Shown in pieces: positions 54,901 to 62,778 of a DNA stretch of 64,000 bases. Position numbers and translations under genes: made by a program. Positions within the stretch are counted from its first letter, which is position 1, and the number at the start of each line of letters is the position of its first letter. Under the pieces are notes generated by a model that had not been told where the DNA came from, ran no database searches, and worked only from the letters and a program-made list of their open reading frames with translations. Source of the DNA: Crossaster papposus (Eukaryota > Echinodermata > Asteroidea > Velatida > Solasteridae); the NCBI GenBank assembly GCA_037893245.1, contig JBAIAA010000897.1, forward strand, positions 1 to 64,000, written 5' to 3'.

Positions 54901-56349
54901 TAGTTTGAGCATGGAATAGACAGAGTAATCAATTGAACCGTTTTACACTTTCAGCAGATGAGGGGGTAGCCATTCACATCATCAGTTAATTGCGTTAGTT
55001 CAAGGGGGTGAAATTATCGTCAAAAAACAGGGAAAAAAATATAATATTGTCAAACAAAAACAGATCAAACTGTTCAGTGACATTTTCTGACGAAAATGTT
55101 TATACTTTGTACGCAACTTCTCAAAATAGATTACCAATTTGTCCTTGCAATTTTTGTATTTAAATGTAATATCCATGATTTTTGTTCAATCAATAAAAAG
55201 CTTACACCATGGTCTGTGCTTATGGTTGGTCTTGTGAAGGAGAGTGCAGTGCAGAAGGATGTTCAGAGTGCAGAAACAGAAGAAAGAGGTGATGTGTTAA
55301 TGAACAATTAATTTGCATCATCCATGAAAAGTATCCAAGCAATGATCATTAAGACTGGCAGAAACCAAGTGTTGCCAATATTATGGCTGTCTAAGCAATA
55401 AGCAGTGATAGGTTCAAAGATATTTTTTGTGCTTATAATGTTGACTTTTATTACAAAAGTCTTTAACTTATTCATACAATGATTTGAAATATAAACTATC
55501 ATGTTTTTTAATATTGAAATTCATTTCATTTTATTTTATAATAATCATTGAAAGAAAACAAAGTATGATGAATTTATTTGCCTCAAGTTACAAAAGTAAA
55601 ACTATTTATAAAAACAGATTCAACATATTTAACACCGCATTTGTACTTCTCTACCAAACTGAATTGTTAAAACTGTTATTCAACTACAATTGTTAAGTTT
55701 ACATATTTGGTTAGCTAATTAGTCATCATTACATTATTTACCAAAAAATTGCATCACCTTAACTATTTACTTTGTATGCAGATTGGTGTTAAATAATAAG
55801 CGTAAGCGATGGGCGGCCAATGATGAAATGATATCGTGCAGTGTTATCTAAGATGGCTTGGGTGAATGAAGCTCAGTGTTAAAAGTGCCTCAAAGTTCAC
55901 CGGTACCTTGTCTCATCTCTTCCTCACTACCCATTTCCTGGTGCCCGTTGGTTCCATACTCCATGTGTGACTCCCTGTAGTTAAAGAAGTGTGTAGACCC
56001 GTCATCGTCAATAGATGAATTTACCCCATCGCTGTGTTCAGACGAGACATCTGCATCATTGTTTCTTTCAACCTCAGGTTCGTCATGTGGTAAATTTACT
56101 GCGCCTAGTGACGAGGCAGTGTCTTCAATCGCAAGATTTACAGAGTCTTCGCTGTCTACAGAATGCCCATTGACAAGACGAATGCCTTCTGCATGAGCGA
56201 CAACCGCATATTCACTTAGATGTCCTCCCTCCTTAAATTTATTCAAATCGGCTGCGTCAGTTTCTTGGAGAGGCTCAGTTGAGTCATTATCGACAAGATT
56301 TGGGGTGTGGTCATCATCAATGTTTAAAATCTTTAAACTAAATCCTGAC
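36816..56349 (-). CDS. Gene 2: IQ-motif coiled-coil protein (5' end outside window)
   Basis: Twelve exons join in phase: 56349-55907, 50961-50715, 49783-49495, 49036-48873, 48733-48587, 48093-48025, 47896-47828, 47354-47303, 47076-46932, 38780-38643, 37709-37548 and 36958-36816, ending TAG. They encode 688 residues plus a partial first codon. The N-terminal part is acidic and probably disordered. The next part is Ser/Arg-rich with repeated RP(N/S)SA. Then come a charged coiled-coil stretch (YRKELERQERERWEKMQ) and an IQ motif near residues 468-487 (AAITIQKYVRGWVVRTMLEK, split by an intron). The conserved-looking C-terminus ends in an EERREKEAAAKK-type helix. IQ motifs bind calmodulin, often apo-calmodulin. 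The domain order recalls ciliary or sperm IQ proteins such as the IQCM type, but I cannot fix the orthologue. Exon 1 is attached by phase only. The intron after exon 6 uses a GC donor. Introns hold an antisense gypsy element, MITEs and the 11-bp satellite. Confidence 0.75.
37548..37709 (-). CDS. Gene 2 exon
   Basis: 162 bp from ATCATTACAG|AG to CATGG|GTTAGT, reading DGKKLDAKLNEKEVIEVTFM, then IYVPQGSNLKLQDTRKSTWL and NPLVDGKEAKKLM. Confidence 0.88.
37858..38374. mobile_element. MITE family A, copy 7, with one end tandemly amplified
   Basis: The left end (AGGATACACCATTGGTAATT and the following GCTTGAATTGTCAGGAATG) is present four times in tandem, period about 57-58 bp (37858-38085), before the normal body. 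The right end is TGATGTATCCTACCTTTAA. Both edges carry TTAA. It lies in an intron of gene 2. Confidence 0.9.
38643..38780 (-). CDS. Gene 2 exon
   Basis: 138 bp from TTTTTGCCAG|AC to CTAAAA|GTTAGT, reading YEYVFAKRAHPNDFITIRDL, then EGFYKECDHYPSKREIFNAI and SGATK. Confidence 0.88.
38940..40217 (+). repeat. 5' LTR, truncated at its 3' end
   Basis: 1278 bp aligned with 45106-46392. Homology stops at TTTTTGAGT, where gag codons start at once. About 230 bp present in the 3' LTR is missing. Confidence 0.88.
40218..40859 (+). pseudogene. gag: gag, N-terminally deleted, with CCHC zinc knuckle
   Basis: The surviving C-terminal part has LLLTTQFMKGLQDDSVRQRL (capsid-type helix), a basic region, a coiled segment and one CCHC knuckle, CYNCGEVGHFAREC, then a basic tail. 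It ends TTA AAC TAG at 40857-40859. The apparent TTG start at 40212 lies in the LTR and is not a real initiation site. Gag normally builds the particle and binds RNA. Without its first half this copy cannot do so. Confidence 0.85.
40850..40891 (+). promoter_or_regulatory. Programmed -1 frameshift site at gag/pol junction
   Basis: T TTA AAC (40850-40856) is in the exact gag phase X XXY YYZ and is followed at once by the gag TAG. Slipping back one base reads CTA GAT and enters the pol frame, which stays open to 44486. Seven bases later ACCTGC (40864-40869) pairs with GCAGGT (40886-40891). GGGC in the loop (40877-40880) could pair with GCCC at 40908-40911 to make a pseudoknot. Confidence 0.7.
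40859..44488 (+). pseudogene. pol: pol: protease, RT, RNase H, integrase
   Basis: The frame is open from the shift site; the first ATG is 40940. Residues counted from that ATG: protease LLDTGS (35-40), RT KKDGSIRLCVDYRKLN near 370 and YLDDV near 477, RNase H QTDASLEGLGAV near 631, integrase zinc region HDELGHLGFQ...CERC (913-950), catalytic Asp in CIDFM near 979, second Asp in HSDQGKCF near 1037 and Glu in TERFNR near 1074. All catalytic residues are present. The ORF ends early at 44486-44488 (TAG) because of an indel, and the rest of the integrase is in another frame. I saw no envelope gene. Confidence 0.92.
44454..45011 (+). pseudogene. Integrase C-terminal part, shifted frame
   Basis: Continues pol in another frame: SERELQVGDLVLVLNL, RWEDTPYLVVKKLDGIPVY (GPY/F-type module) and a variable acidic tail ending RPKRTIRPPMRY. 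No chromodomain is recognised. The overlap with pol at 44454-44488 places the frameshift near 44470-44480. Confidence 0.85.
45106..46624 (+). repeat. 3' LTR, inferred full length
   Basis: Starts TGTAGAGG after a purine-leaning stretch (AAAGAATGGG). Positions 45106-46392 match the 5' LTR. The extension to TGGTTACA at 46624 is inferred from the TGTA...TACA termini plus the CTGA duplication. Confidence 0.75.
46932..47076 (-). CDS. Gene 2 exon
   Basis: 145 bp from TTTCTTAG|TCT to CGAT|GTAAGT, reading SRVHAGSFKSFVKYYAYLMK, then RIARWHGVKKPNIHLDLWQM and DEFMDCKR. The downstream intron contains the gypsy element. Confidence 0.88.
47303..47354 (-). CDS. Gene 2 exon (second half of IQ motif)
   Basis: 52 bp from TATGTAG|A to CAGAAA|GTGAGT, reading YVRGWVVRTMLEKVKQK. 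Together with the previous exon it fulfils the IQ...RG...R pattern. Confidence 0.88.
47450..47773. mobile_element. MITE family A, copy 8
   Basis: Starts TATGATACACCATTGGTAAT and ends AAATGGTGTATCCTACCTTT then AA, with part of the CTGTCCGAAGTTTTA block deleted. It lies in the gene 2 intron between the two halves of the IQ motif. Confidence 0.85.
47828..47896 (-). CDS. Gene 2 exon (first half of IQ motif)
   Basis: 69 bp from TTACTAG|A to CAGAA|GTAGGT, reading LFHGGKRGVTKAQMKKAAIT then IQ. Confidence 0.85.
48025..48093 (-). CDS. Gene 2 exon with GC donor
   Basis: 69 bp after TTTTTTCCAG, reading QALENKKASSLLKRIGPSVD then IWE. The GT at 48020 would put the next exon out of frame, but GGGA|GCAAGT at 48025/48024 gives phase 2 and restores the IQ frame. 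GCAAGT is the consensus of GC-AG introns. Confidence 0.75.
48587..48733 (-). CDS. Gene 2 exon
   Basis: 147 bp from TTTTTAAG|A to GACA|GTAAGT, reading LYKEYMTRQEISVVQRPDIL, then DRGWARGYMSDKMLKDKMRQ and EKWNEHMRQ. Confidence 0.85.
48782..48802 (+). repeat. Poly-G tract
   Basis: A G-rich run in a short gene 2 intron. A tRNA-T-arm-like GTAGGTTTGAATCCTAC follows near 48838-48854, probably a SINE relic. Confidence 0.6.
48873..49036 (-). CDS. Gene 2 exon (coiled coil)
   Basis: 164 bp from CTCCTAG|GAG to AATAG|GTAAAC. It reads EKEAKAIELAQEAKSSVNIR, then ELFSGSVAKEYRKELERQER and ERWEKMQRDNKHLN. Confidence 0.85.
49495..49783 (-). CDS. Gene 2 exon (Ser/Arg-rich)
   Basis: 289 bp from AAATCAG|T to ACATCG|GTTAGT. 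It reads IQRPSSAPLTRSDSSSITSS, then RPSSARVSRRPRASTERSLF. It is a low-complexity, probably phosphorylated linker and ends in phase 0. Confidence 0.8.
50715..50961 (-). CDS. Gene 2 exon (MHRPNSANPRL)
   Basis: 247 bp from GTGAGGCAG|CA to GTAG|GTGACC. It reads NNMHRPNSANPRLCDTGRER, then GRPASAREEGQGV and IDQSSDEHSTRS. An in-frame ATG (MHRPNSA) could be an alternative start if the 55.9 kb exon is not part of this gene. Confidence 0.7.
51178..51250. repeat. Short CAAGTCC/TAAGTCC repeats, inverse of the main satellite
   Basis: CAAGTCCATCA and AAGTCCCTGT repeat about seven times. This is the reverse complement of the GGACTTG core used in the array 70-130 bp downstream, so the two can pair. Confidence 0.75.
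51324..51382. repeat. 12-bp variant array (about 5 copies)
   Basis: CTTGTGACTGGA in five tandem copies leads into the 11-bp array and shares its GGACTTG core. Confidence 0.9.
51384..54134. repeat. 11-bp minisatellite GAGGACTTGCA, about 250 copies
   Basis: The array is uninterrupted and in register throughout (blocks 660 bases apart are identical). Only one substitution is seen, at 54087 (CAGCGG for CAGAGG). Because 11 is not a multiple of 3 and the unit has no stop in any frame used, 900-990-codon ORFs appear on both strands; all read the same 11-residue repeat and are not genes. It lies in an intron of gene 2, or just upstream of it if the 55.9 kb exon is unrelated. Confidence 0.97.
54546..54801. 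mobile_element. MITE family A, copy 9 (internal deletion)
   Basis: TTAAAGTTAGGATACACCAT at the left, ACCAATGGTGTATCATACCT then TTAA at the right. The stretch from the left end to the central GATGGCG is deleted. Confidence 0.85.
54802..55906. other. Gene 2 intron without recognised feature
   Basis: AT-rich, with small ORFs (55096-55311, 55484-55696) lacking domains or splice context. Confidence 0.4.
55907..56349 (-). CDS. Gene 2, most 5' exon found
   Basis: 443 bp from ACAAATTACAG to CAAG|GTACCG. It is acidic (LKILNIDDDHTPNLVDND, SVDSEDSVNLAIEDTASS) and ends GSEEEMRQ. It leaves one base (G), which the CA of the next exon completes. It could instead belong to another gene, since 4.9 kb with a satellite separates it from the next exon. 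Confidence 0.55.
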
Positions 56350-56485
56350 CTGTAATTTGTGATAATACCTCACCACTATCTGTTTCTTGATTGTTGTAGT
56401 GCTCATTCCAGATACTCACTGGTTTTACAATTTTACTTTACAAAAAAGAATATATATCACCAGCATGGTTTAAGGGGAAGTAGTG

Positions 56486-56584
56486 GGAATTACTGGTCTC
56501 GAGATGTAGGTCAGCTCGACTACCTACCGACGCAAAGCGGGGGGAGGTAGTCGAGCTGAACTACACCGAGGGACCAGTAATTCC
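56486..56584. repeat. 99-bp hairpin
   Basis: GGAATTACTGGTC is mirrored by GACCAGTAATTCC, and TCAGCTCGACTACCT by AGGTAGTCGAGCTGA, around a loop of about 15-20 bases. It has a shape and size compatible with a pre-miRNA or a snap-back MITE. Confidence 0.7.
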
Positions 56585-56887
56585 AACTATTCTTCAAAAA
56601 ATAAACTATGCTGTATTCGTTTTAAAACATCTCATAAATATTTATTGCCTTGTCTATAACGGCCTTCAAGAATTTTGCATCCTTATTCAGCACAAGATAT
56701 TCAAGTTCTATTCAGCTAAACTGTGCTAAACTGTATGAATGAAGCCTTAGACAAAGATAAAGCTGGGGTTTTGAAAATGCGTCGTCACATTTAGAATGGT
56801 TCTGTAAAGATGCCACAGACTACATGTCTACGAGGCGGGTTTCAGAGGAAATTTGTGGTGCTGCCAGACAGAATACTGCACGGCAGC

Positions 56888-57002
56888 TACCGCGATATTA
56901 TCGAAAATCGCGATACCAGTTCTTAAACGATTACGATATCGTGTCGATTTTTTTTTTATCGCGATATCGGTAAATCGCGATATCGATGAAGTATCGCGAT
57001 GT
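56888..57002. repeat. Cluster of TATCGCGATA-type palindromes
   Basis: CGCGATATT, AATCGCGATACC, ATCGCGATATCGGTAAATCG and TATCGCGATG follow one another. A similar cluster is at 61945-61995. Such sequences occur in termini of some hAT elements, so these may be ends of an older element spanning 57-62 kb. Confidence 0.5.
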
Positions 57003-57269
57003 ATTTCCTAATTGAGACGATCTTGCAACAACAAAGAGCTGTTTCAAAACATAGAGCGTCACAGACTGTAACCGCAAGATTCCCCAAGTGACTGATGACC
57101 CGAAAAGACCCACATCAAAGCTTTAGCGTTCAGGCGGTCTCACACAGACACTACAGAAATCTACAATAGCGTTACATTAGGCGCCCGCGAAGGAAAAGAA
57201 CCGGTTTCATTGTATCGGGTCGGGTGGGTACCCGTAACCGAATTTATAAATTTCGACGCAACGTCCGAG

Positions 57270-57302
57270 CATGGAGCAATAAATCTAGTTTATTGCTCCA
57301 TG
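57270..57302. repeat. Perfect 14-bp hairpin with 5-base loop
   Basis: CATGGAGCAATAAA, loop TCTAG, TTTATTGCTCCATG. It is an exact palindrome and contains AATAAA on both strands. Confidence 0.85.
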
Positions 57303-57535
57303 GTCCGAGACATCAGTTCAAAGTGAATTACCGACCATTCCAAAACTCCATTTGGTTTTTTTCAGTTCGAATTTAGTTTTGTTTTTACTATCTTTGATGC
57401 GTCTCCAGAAGCAAGCCCATTGTGTGTTTTTATAAAGTTTCTCGTAGCCAGAAAATGATCTTCTTTGATGCGCCGCAGATGGCGGAATAAAGTAAACAAA
57501 CATTCAAAGTGGTTGGTGTTGTAATTGTACTTACA

Positions 57536-58190
57536 CTAACTAGTAACCCTAAATTAGCCATATATTGAGCCAATCTGTGAAAAAATTTAAAAGAAGCTAA
57601 TTTCAACTGATTTTGGTGGGTATGGGTATGGACAACTACCAAAAAAAAGGAAGGAGGGATAGGGGTTGGGGAACTTTTTTTATTAGAGGTCAAAGGTCAT
57701 TGACCCCTGCCTAAATCACTAAAAATTATATTTCAGCAACAAAATATGGTATATAGATGATCTTGGTGTCAAAATGCACAGAATTACAAAAGAAGATGAC
57801 ATCAAATAATTATTGACCCTTGGGACCAAATCCTGACCTCCGAAAATGAGGTCAAAGGTCAAAAAACTATTTTATTACTAAAATGTCATATTTATAACAG
57901 GAAAATTATCATTAAATAAAAATGAGCACAAACAAATCGAAGAGAATAATTTTAACTTACGTGGCGGGTATGGGAGTTATTATTTATTCTAGGAGCAGAG
58001 GTCAAAGGTCATTGACCCTGGACTAAAACACTATAAATTGTATCTCGGCAACAACATATGTACTTGTATGATCTTGGTGTCAAAATGGTCATAATTACAC
58101 TGGAAGTAGAAAAATGTAAATTCTTGTGATATAAATGTAGGATACAAATTGACCGCCACATATAACCTTAAAGGTCAAAGGTCATTATTC
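57536..58190. repeat. Left arm of a long inverted repeat
   Basis: Reads as the reverse complement of 60130-60930 over its length: AATCTGTGAAAAAATTTAAA, TTTCAACTGATTTTGG, GATCTTGGTGTCAAAATG and the AGGTCAAAGGTCA blocks all recur inverted. The arm is itself built of units of about 150-160 bp. Confidence 0.88.
57687..58184 (+). promoter_or_regulatory. Four perfect DR1 nuclear-receptor motifs
   Basis: AGGTCAAAGGTCA occurs at 57687-57699, 57849-57861, 57999-58011 and 58172-58184. AGGTCA repeated with one base between is the classical DR1 site for HNF4, RXR and COUP-TF type receptors. Spacing is 150-173 bp. Binding is not shown. Confidence 0.7.
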
Positions 58191-58329
58191 GAAGCCCCAT
58201 ATTGAATCCACAAAGCACCACCCTAGAGATATACGTATAACATAAAACAACATGAATTATGTCTTTGTTTAAGAAGTGATTACTCATAACACCTAGTTAG
58301 CCTACATGTGCCCTGACTAGTTACCCCAG

Positions 58330-60060
58330 TGAAGTGAGATGTCCCAAAAGTTTCCTATTAATAAGAAGAGGAGTTTGGTGCATCTTGCAGAGAGTCTTGT
58401 ATACAGCAGAGAGATTCAGCACACCCTAAGTCGGTATTTGGCGGCTTAATCAAGGGCGAAGTGACTGGAACAACCGTATATGTACCCATTTAAAAGACTT
58501 TGAGGAGAGGGTTGAATTATTCAAGAACCAACTTAAAAAGCGCGGATACACAAACGAAGACCTAGCCCTTCCTCAAAGGGGCGAGCCTTCCGCGGACTCT
58601 AAGCGTGACAAAAAAACAAAAAAAACACACCACAATACCCCACTGGTGTTCGTCCTACCATACTACCCACGAGTCGCGCACCCAGCTCTCAAACGGGCCC
58701 TCCTCAAACACTGGCACTGGATTAGTGAAAACGAATACCTAAATACATGGCTATTTGATACCCAACCCTTGGCATACAAACGGCACAAAAACATAAAATA
58801 TGAACTTGTTCGATCTAGGACTAAAGCATCTCCACAATCCAACCAAGAAGAAAACAACCTGGATGAGGAGAATGTGCAAATCCTATTGGAACTATTGGAA
58901 GAACAAAACAATGATCAAAGAAATGGCTCTCAAGACTAAAACAAAATAAATAAGTCAAGATGCCTTCCTTTCGATCAATACCCCCAAAAGCCGGTATTTG
59001 TCCTTGCAATCTGTCATATAAACCTACACACAAATAAAAACAAGGAAAAAGAAAAGTAAACTGAAAGAATGGTGACTGATGAAGTGCATAATATACCACA
59101 AAAAATATGCCCTGCTCCCCTTCCAAAAAAATATTATTACCGGTAATAATCAATCACTGAGTGAACTAAAAACAAAGGACCACTGTTGCAATACACAAAC
59201 CACAAACCAAACTACAAAAAAAAAAGAGTTAAGAATTACGCTCCGGAGAGAGGCCAGTCAAACAACCACTCTCTGGCATACCGGGCATACCCACTAGATA
59301 ACATACAATTACAGATTTAACTCTGCCAGTCACAAATACAATCCATATGATACTTGTCAGCAGAACCGCGTCTCAAGAAAATAACAAAAAACACGGAGGG
59401 GTTCTCTTGAAACTTGTACACGTAACCCCCCCCCCCCCCCCCTCTTCCTACCGACTGCAATCTCGCAGAAAAAAAATGTGGCCAGAACTGACTTCCCAGA
59501 AGCGTATATCACTAAGAAAAAACTTACTTTAAGAATTACGCTCTGGGCAATAAAGTTACGCAACCACACTGCTGGCATACCAGCAAATCATAAATATACA
59601 GATTTATCTCTGCAGACCAGCAACAAACATACAATCCTATGATACTTCACGCAGCAGAACTGTTGCAGCATCTCCAAAACAATAATGGAAACGATGAGAA
59701 ATAGTTCTGACTTGTGACAACTTCCATAAACACCCCCCCCCCCCCCCCCCTTCCCATAGTAGAATGAGTTCTGAGCTAACTCTGGGATTGATCAAACAAA
59801 CAACAACAAATAAACTGATCATTCCTTGAAGTATGCCTGCATAAACCGGTTTCCCTTTGCTATTTTCTTGCAAAAGCACTTCATCTTTAACTAAAAAACC
59901 TAATAGTCTCACAGAAAAAGAAAACAATTCCACATAACCCAGCATTAGACGTCCTTCAATTTAATGTCCTTCCCATGTCACCGAGAATCGTTTTAATAAT
60001 AAAAAAACGTAGGCTGAATGTATGATTACGCTCCTTCCCAATAAACACCAAACATGATTA
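58330..60060 (+). mobile_element. Penelope-like element remnant, copy 2
   Basis: Lies between the two inverted arms and matches 31515-33500. It holds an ORF of about 140 codons followed by a repeated non-coding 3' region with C runs. The RT is absent. Confidence 0.7.
58520..58939 (+). CDS. C-terminal region of a Penelope-like ORF
   Basis: Reads FKNQLKKRGYTNEDLALPQR, then VFVLPYYPRVAHPALKRALL, KHWHWISENEYLN and LAYKRHKNIKYELVRSRTK, ending in an acidic EELLEEQNNDQRNGSQD-like tail. The Y(H)P...KHW...L...F...P...KR.KN...LVRS pattern is that of the segment after the RT in Penelope-like proteins. No GIY-YIG endonuclease follows before the stop. The 31.6 kb copy of this ORF is broken by stops. Confidence 0.6.
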   Translation, partial: FKNQLKKRGYTNEDLALPQRGEPSADSKRDKKTKKTHHNTPLVFVLPYYPRVAHPALKRALLKHWHWISENEYLNTWLFDTQPLAYKRHKNIKYELVRSRTKASPQSNQEENNLDEENVQILLELLEEQNNDQRNGSQD

Positions 60061-60129
60061 TAAATGCACATATACTTTACATACACAAACTATTTGACAC
60101 TAATGAACTTTAATCCCCCCCCCCCCCCC

Positions 60130-60930
60130 CACCCGCCCAATTGCTCATTTTGACCTTTAACCTCGTATTTTGGTGGTGAAGAATCCATTTCATATTGTGT
60201 TTGTCTCCTAGTATAATTCTGTGCATTTGGACACCAAGATCATCTAGGCCTATGAAAAACATACTGCTGCTGAGATACAATTTATAATGTTTTAGTGCAG
60301 GGTCAAAGACCTTTGACCCTGAGAAAGGGAATTCCCCCCTCCTTCTTTGCTCTTGGAATAAATAATAACCCCCATACCCGCCACAATAAGTTGAAATTAG
60401 CCTCTTAGATTTGTTTTTGTTCATGGTAATTTTCCTATTTTACTAATATGACATTTTGGTAATACGTCTATGTTTGACCTTTGACCTCTTTTCTAAGGGT
60501 CAGTAGTTATTCTATGTCATCTTCTTTCATAATCCTGTGCATTTTGACACCAAGATCATCTATACCATATTTTGTTGCTATAAATATGACATTTTAGTAA
60601 TAAAATAGTTTTGTGACCTTTGACCTCATTTTCGGAGGTCAGGATTTGGTCCCAAGGGTCAATAATTATTTGATGTCATCTTCTATTGTAATTCTGTGCA
60701 TTTTGACACCAAGATCATCTATATACCATATTTTGTTGCTGAAATATAATTGTTAGGGATTTGGGCAGGAGTCAATGACCTTTGACCTCTTATAAAAAAA
60801 ATTCCCCAACCCCTATCTCTCCTTCCTTTTTTTTGGTAGTTGTCCATACCCATACCTACCCAAATCAGTTGAAATTAGATTCTTTTAAATTTTTTCACAG
60901 ATGAACCTTAAGTTAGGGATACTAAACCCT
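60130..60930. repeat. Right arm of the long inverted repeat
   Basis: Inverse of 57536-58190, somewhat longer because of one extra internal unit. It ends CCCTAACTTAAGG-like (inverted) against CCCTAAATTAGC of the left arm. Confidence 0.88.
60151..60788 (-). promoter_or_regulatory. Three perfect and two degenerate DR1 motifs
   Basis: TGACCTTTGACCT at 60475-60487, 60614-60626 and 60776-60788. One-mismatch TGACCTTTAACCT is at 60151-60163 and GACCTTTGACC near 60309. They mirror the left-arm motifs. Confidence 0.7.
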
Positions 60931-62013
60931 TGCCTGACAGATACAGAATTTATTTAAAAGGCGTTGGTCGGTGTATTCCTCGACCGAATTTATATTTATC
61001 AGTCTTAGACCAACCGATGGTCATTAAATTGGGTAATTTAAGTACTTTTACAAATGTTGGCCGTACTGATTTACAAAATGTATTAAGATGTACAAATAAA
61101 AAGATGTTAAAAAAACCTGAGCCTGTTTATTTACGAGAACCTAGTCCTACAAAAAATAATTCCTAAAGCTAATTATGTAATTTGCCTTGTTTTTATAGAA
61201 AACAAGAGAAAGGGAACTTAAACCCAAAATAATTTCCAACAGTTTTCAGGGGTAAATAATAATACGATTATATTCCTAGTAGGGGCAATAAATCTAGACA
61301 ATGATTGACAGCTGACCTACACATTGTATCAAGCCGGCCAACATGTGGCCTGCCATTACTTTGGAATTTCAATAGGCTGGGGATGGGAATGTCTCTTCTA
61401 TTCGTGGCATACAATTACAACCTATGAAGAAGAGAGATTGTTAGAAAGAAGGACATGATTGGACTGTTTCTTTTTTATGGGATGGTTTATTAGCCAAAAG
61501 TCAACATTACTGGTCTGGCCGGCTAGTGGAAAGAAAAGGGAGAAACCCTGTTAACAATAACAGTGACGGCCGGGCGGCGGATGAACTCAGTGAAGAATAG
61601 ACAGCGGGGAGCTCTTAGAAGTTCGCCGACTTCGTCATCCATGTCTTTATTAATGTAGCCTTCCTGAACGAATCTTATTGGTGGTTGGGGCTCGGGTTGT
61701 TCCTATGGTTGAACAAACTGCCGTTCATAGACCAATCAAAAAACAATTCTGCAGTTTCACTTCAGTCGGCATAATCCTTTGTGATGTGGTTAATAGTAGG
61801 CCAGAGCAGCAGGTTCTCTCCACAGCTCCCGATCCGCCACGGTTGGTAGCCGTTTATGTTTCTTGTAAACAAATGCGACGCACTTTGTGAGACTATTTCT
61901 GTGGTTGTTGGCGCTTAAGTGTTGATTTTTGTTGACGTCACAAATTAATCGCGATATCATCGAATATCGCGATATATTTTTGACGATATATCGTGGATGA
62001 AAAAAAGCGGTAT
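60931..62013. other. No recognised gene
   Basis: A 78-codon ORF at 60930-61166 (PDRYRIYLKGVGRCIPRPNL, PMVIKLGNLSTFTNVGRTD) begins at the edge of the inverted repeat. I do not recognise it. A TATCGCGATA cluster is at 61945-61995. Confidence 0.3.
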
Positions 62014-62778
62014 CGCCCAGGGGGGGGGGGGGGGGCGGAGGGGGGGGCCCTTCGAGGCTGTGATTGCGAAACGCTGTGGTACCGTCCATTCTCAAAATAG
62101 GGGGGAACAATTTTCTCACTCGAAAAATAAAGAGTTTTTGGCATCCAATCTTAACATCTTGTCTTTTGTAGTTGTACAAGGTTGTTATTTACCTTAATGT
62201 TTATCATCCAATGACAAAAATTGTATTGAAAATGAAAAAAGCAGTCGAAAAAATTAAGCGTTGACGTACCGTTGATGCGCGTGGAGAACTGGAGATTGTG
62301 CACAAATACTCAAACGACGTTAACAAATACCTCCCCTAAAAAGGGCAATAATAATCGATAAATTGTGAAAAATCGTGCTTTGACCCCACTCATTTTTTTC
62401 CATGGATACGTTAAAAAAGGATGTAGCAGTGATATACTGAATTTTTAAAAAAATCTGCCTGTGACCCCCTTGCGTTTTATCGTGTTGTTTTCGAACGAAA
62501 ATGGCAGAAAATGACATCGCCCCAAACAAAATCCGTGTAGATCGTGCCTGCGTACCTGGCTTTGCGGACGTTGTATGAATCACTAAATGCGGAGAGCGAT
62601 ACACGGAGCAAATCTGTACGTGTTTCAATGGTGCGCTTCGCGGTAGCGATCTATACGTATTTACTGTGTGAGATGTGTGGCTCATGAGCGTGGAAGAACG
62701 AATGAGATACATTTCAACGTTGGTGGCGCACTTTCTAGGGCCCCCCCTCCGCCCCCCCCCTGGTATCGCCCAAGCTTA
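62014..62778. mobile_element. Element E copy 2, uninterrupted, with G/C-rich inverted ends and 10-11-bp flanking repeats
   Basis: A run of about 18 G then CGGAGGGGGGGCCC at the left is inverted at the right as GGGCCCCCCCTCCGCCCCCC. GGTATCGCCCA flanks both sides as a direct repeat, a duplication length seen with Mutator-like transposons. It has the intact sequence ATTGTATTGAAAATG where copy 1 has the LINE. Confidence 0.78.

Noticed and set aside
60930-61166. 78-codon ORF as a host gene
   Set aside because: No recognised domain, no splice partner found, and it starts at the edge of an inverted repeat.
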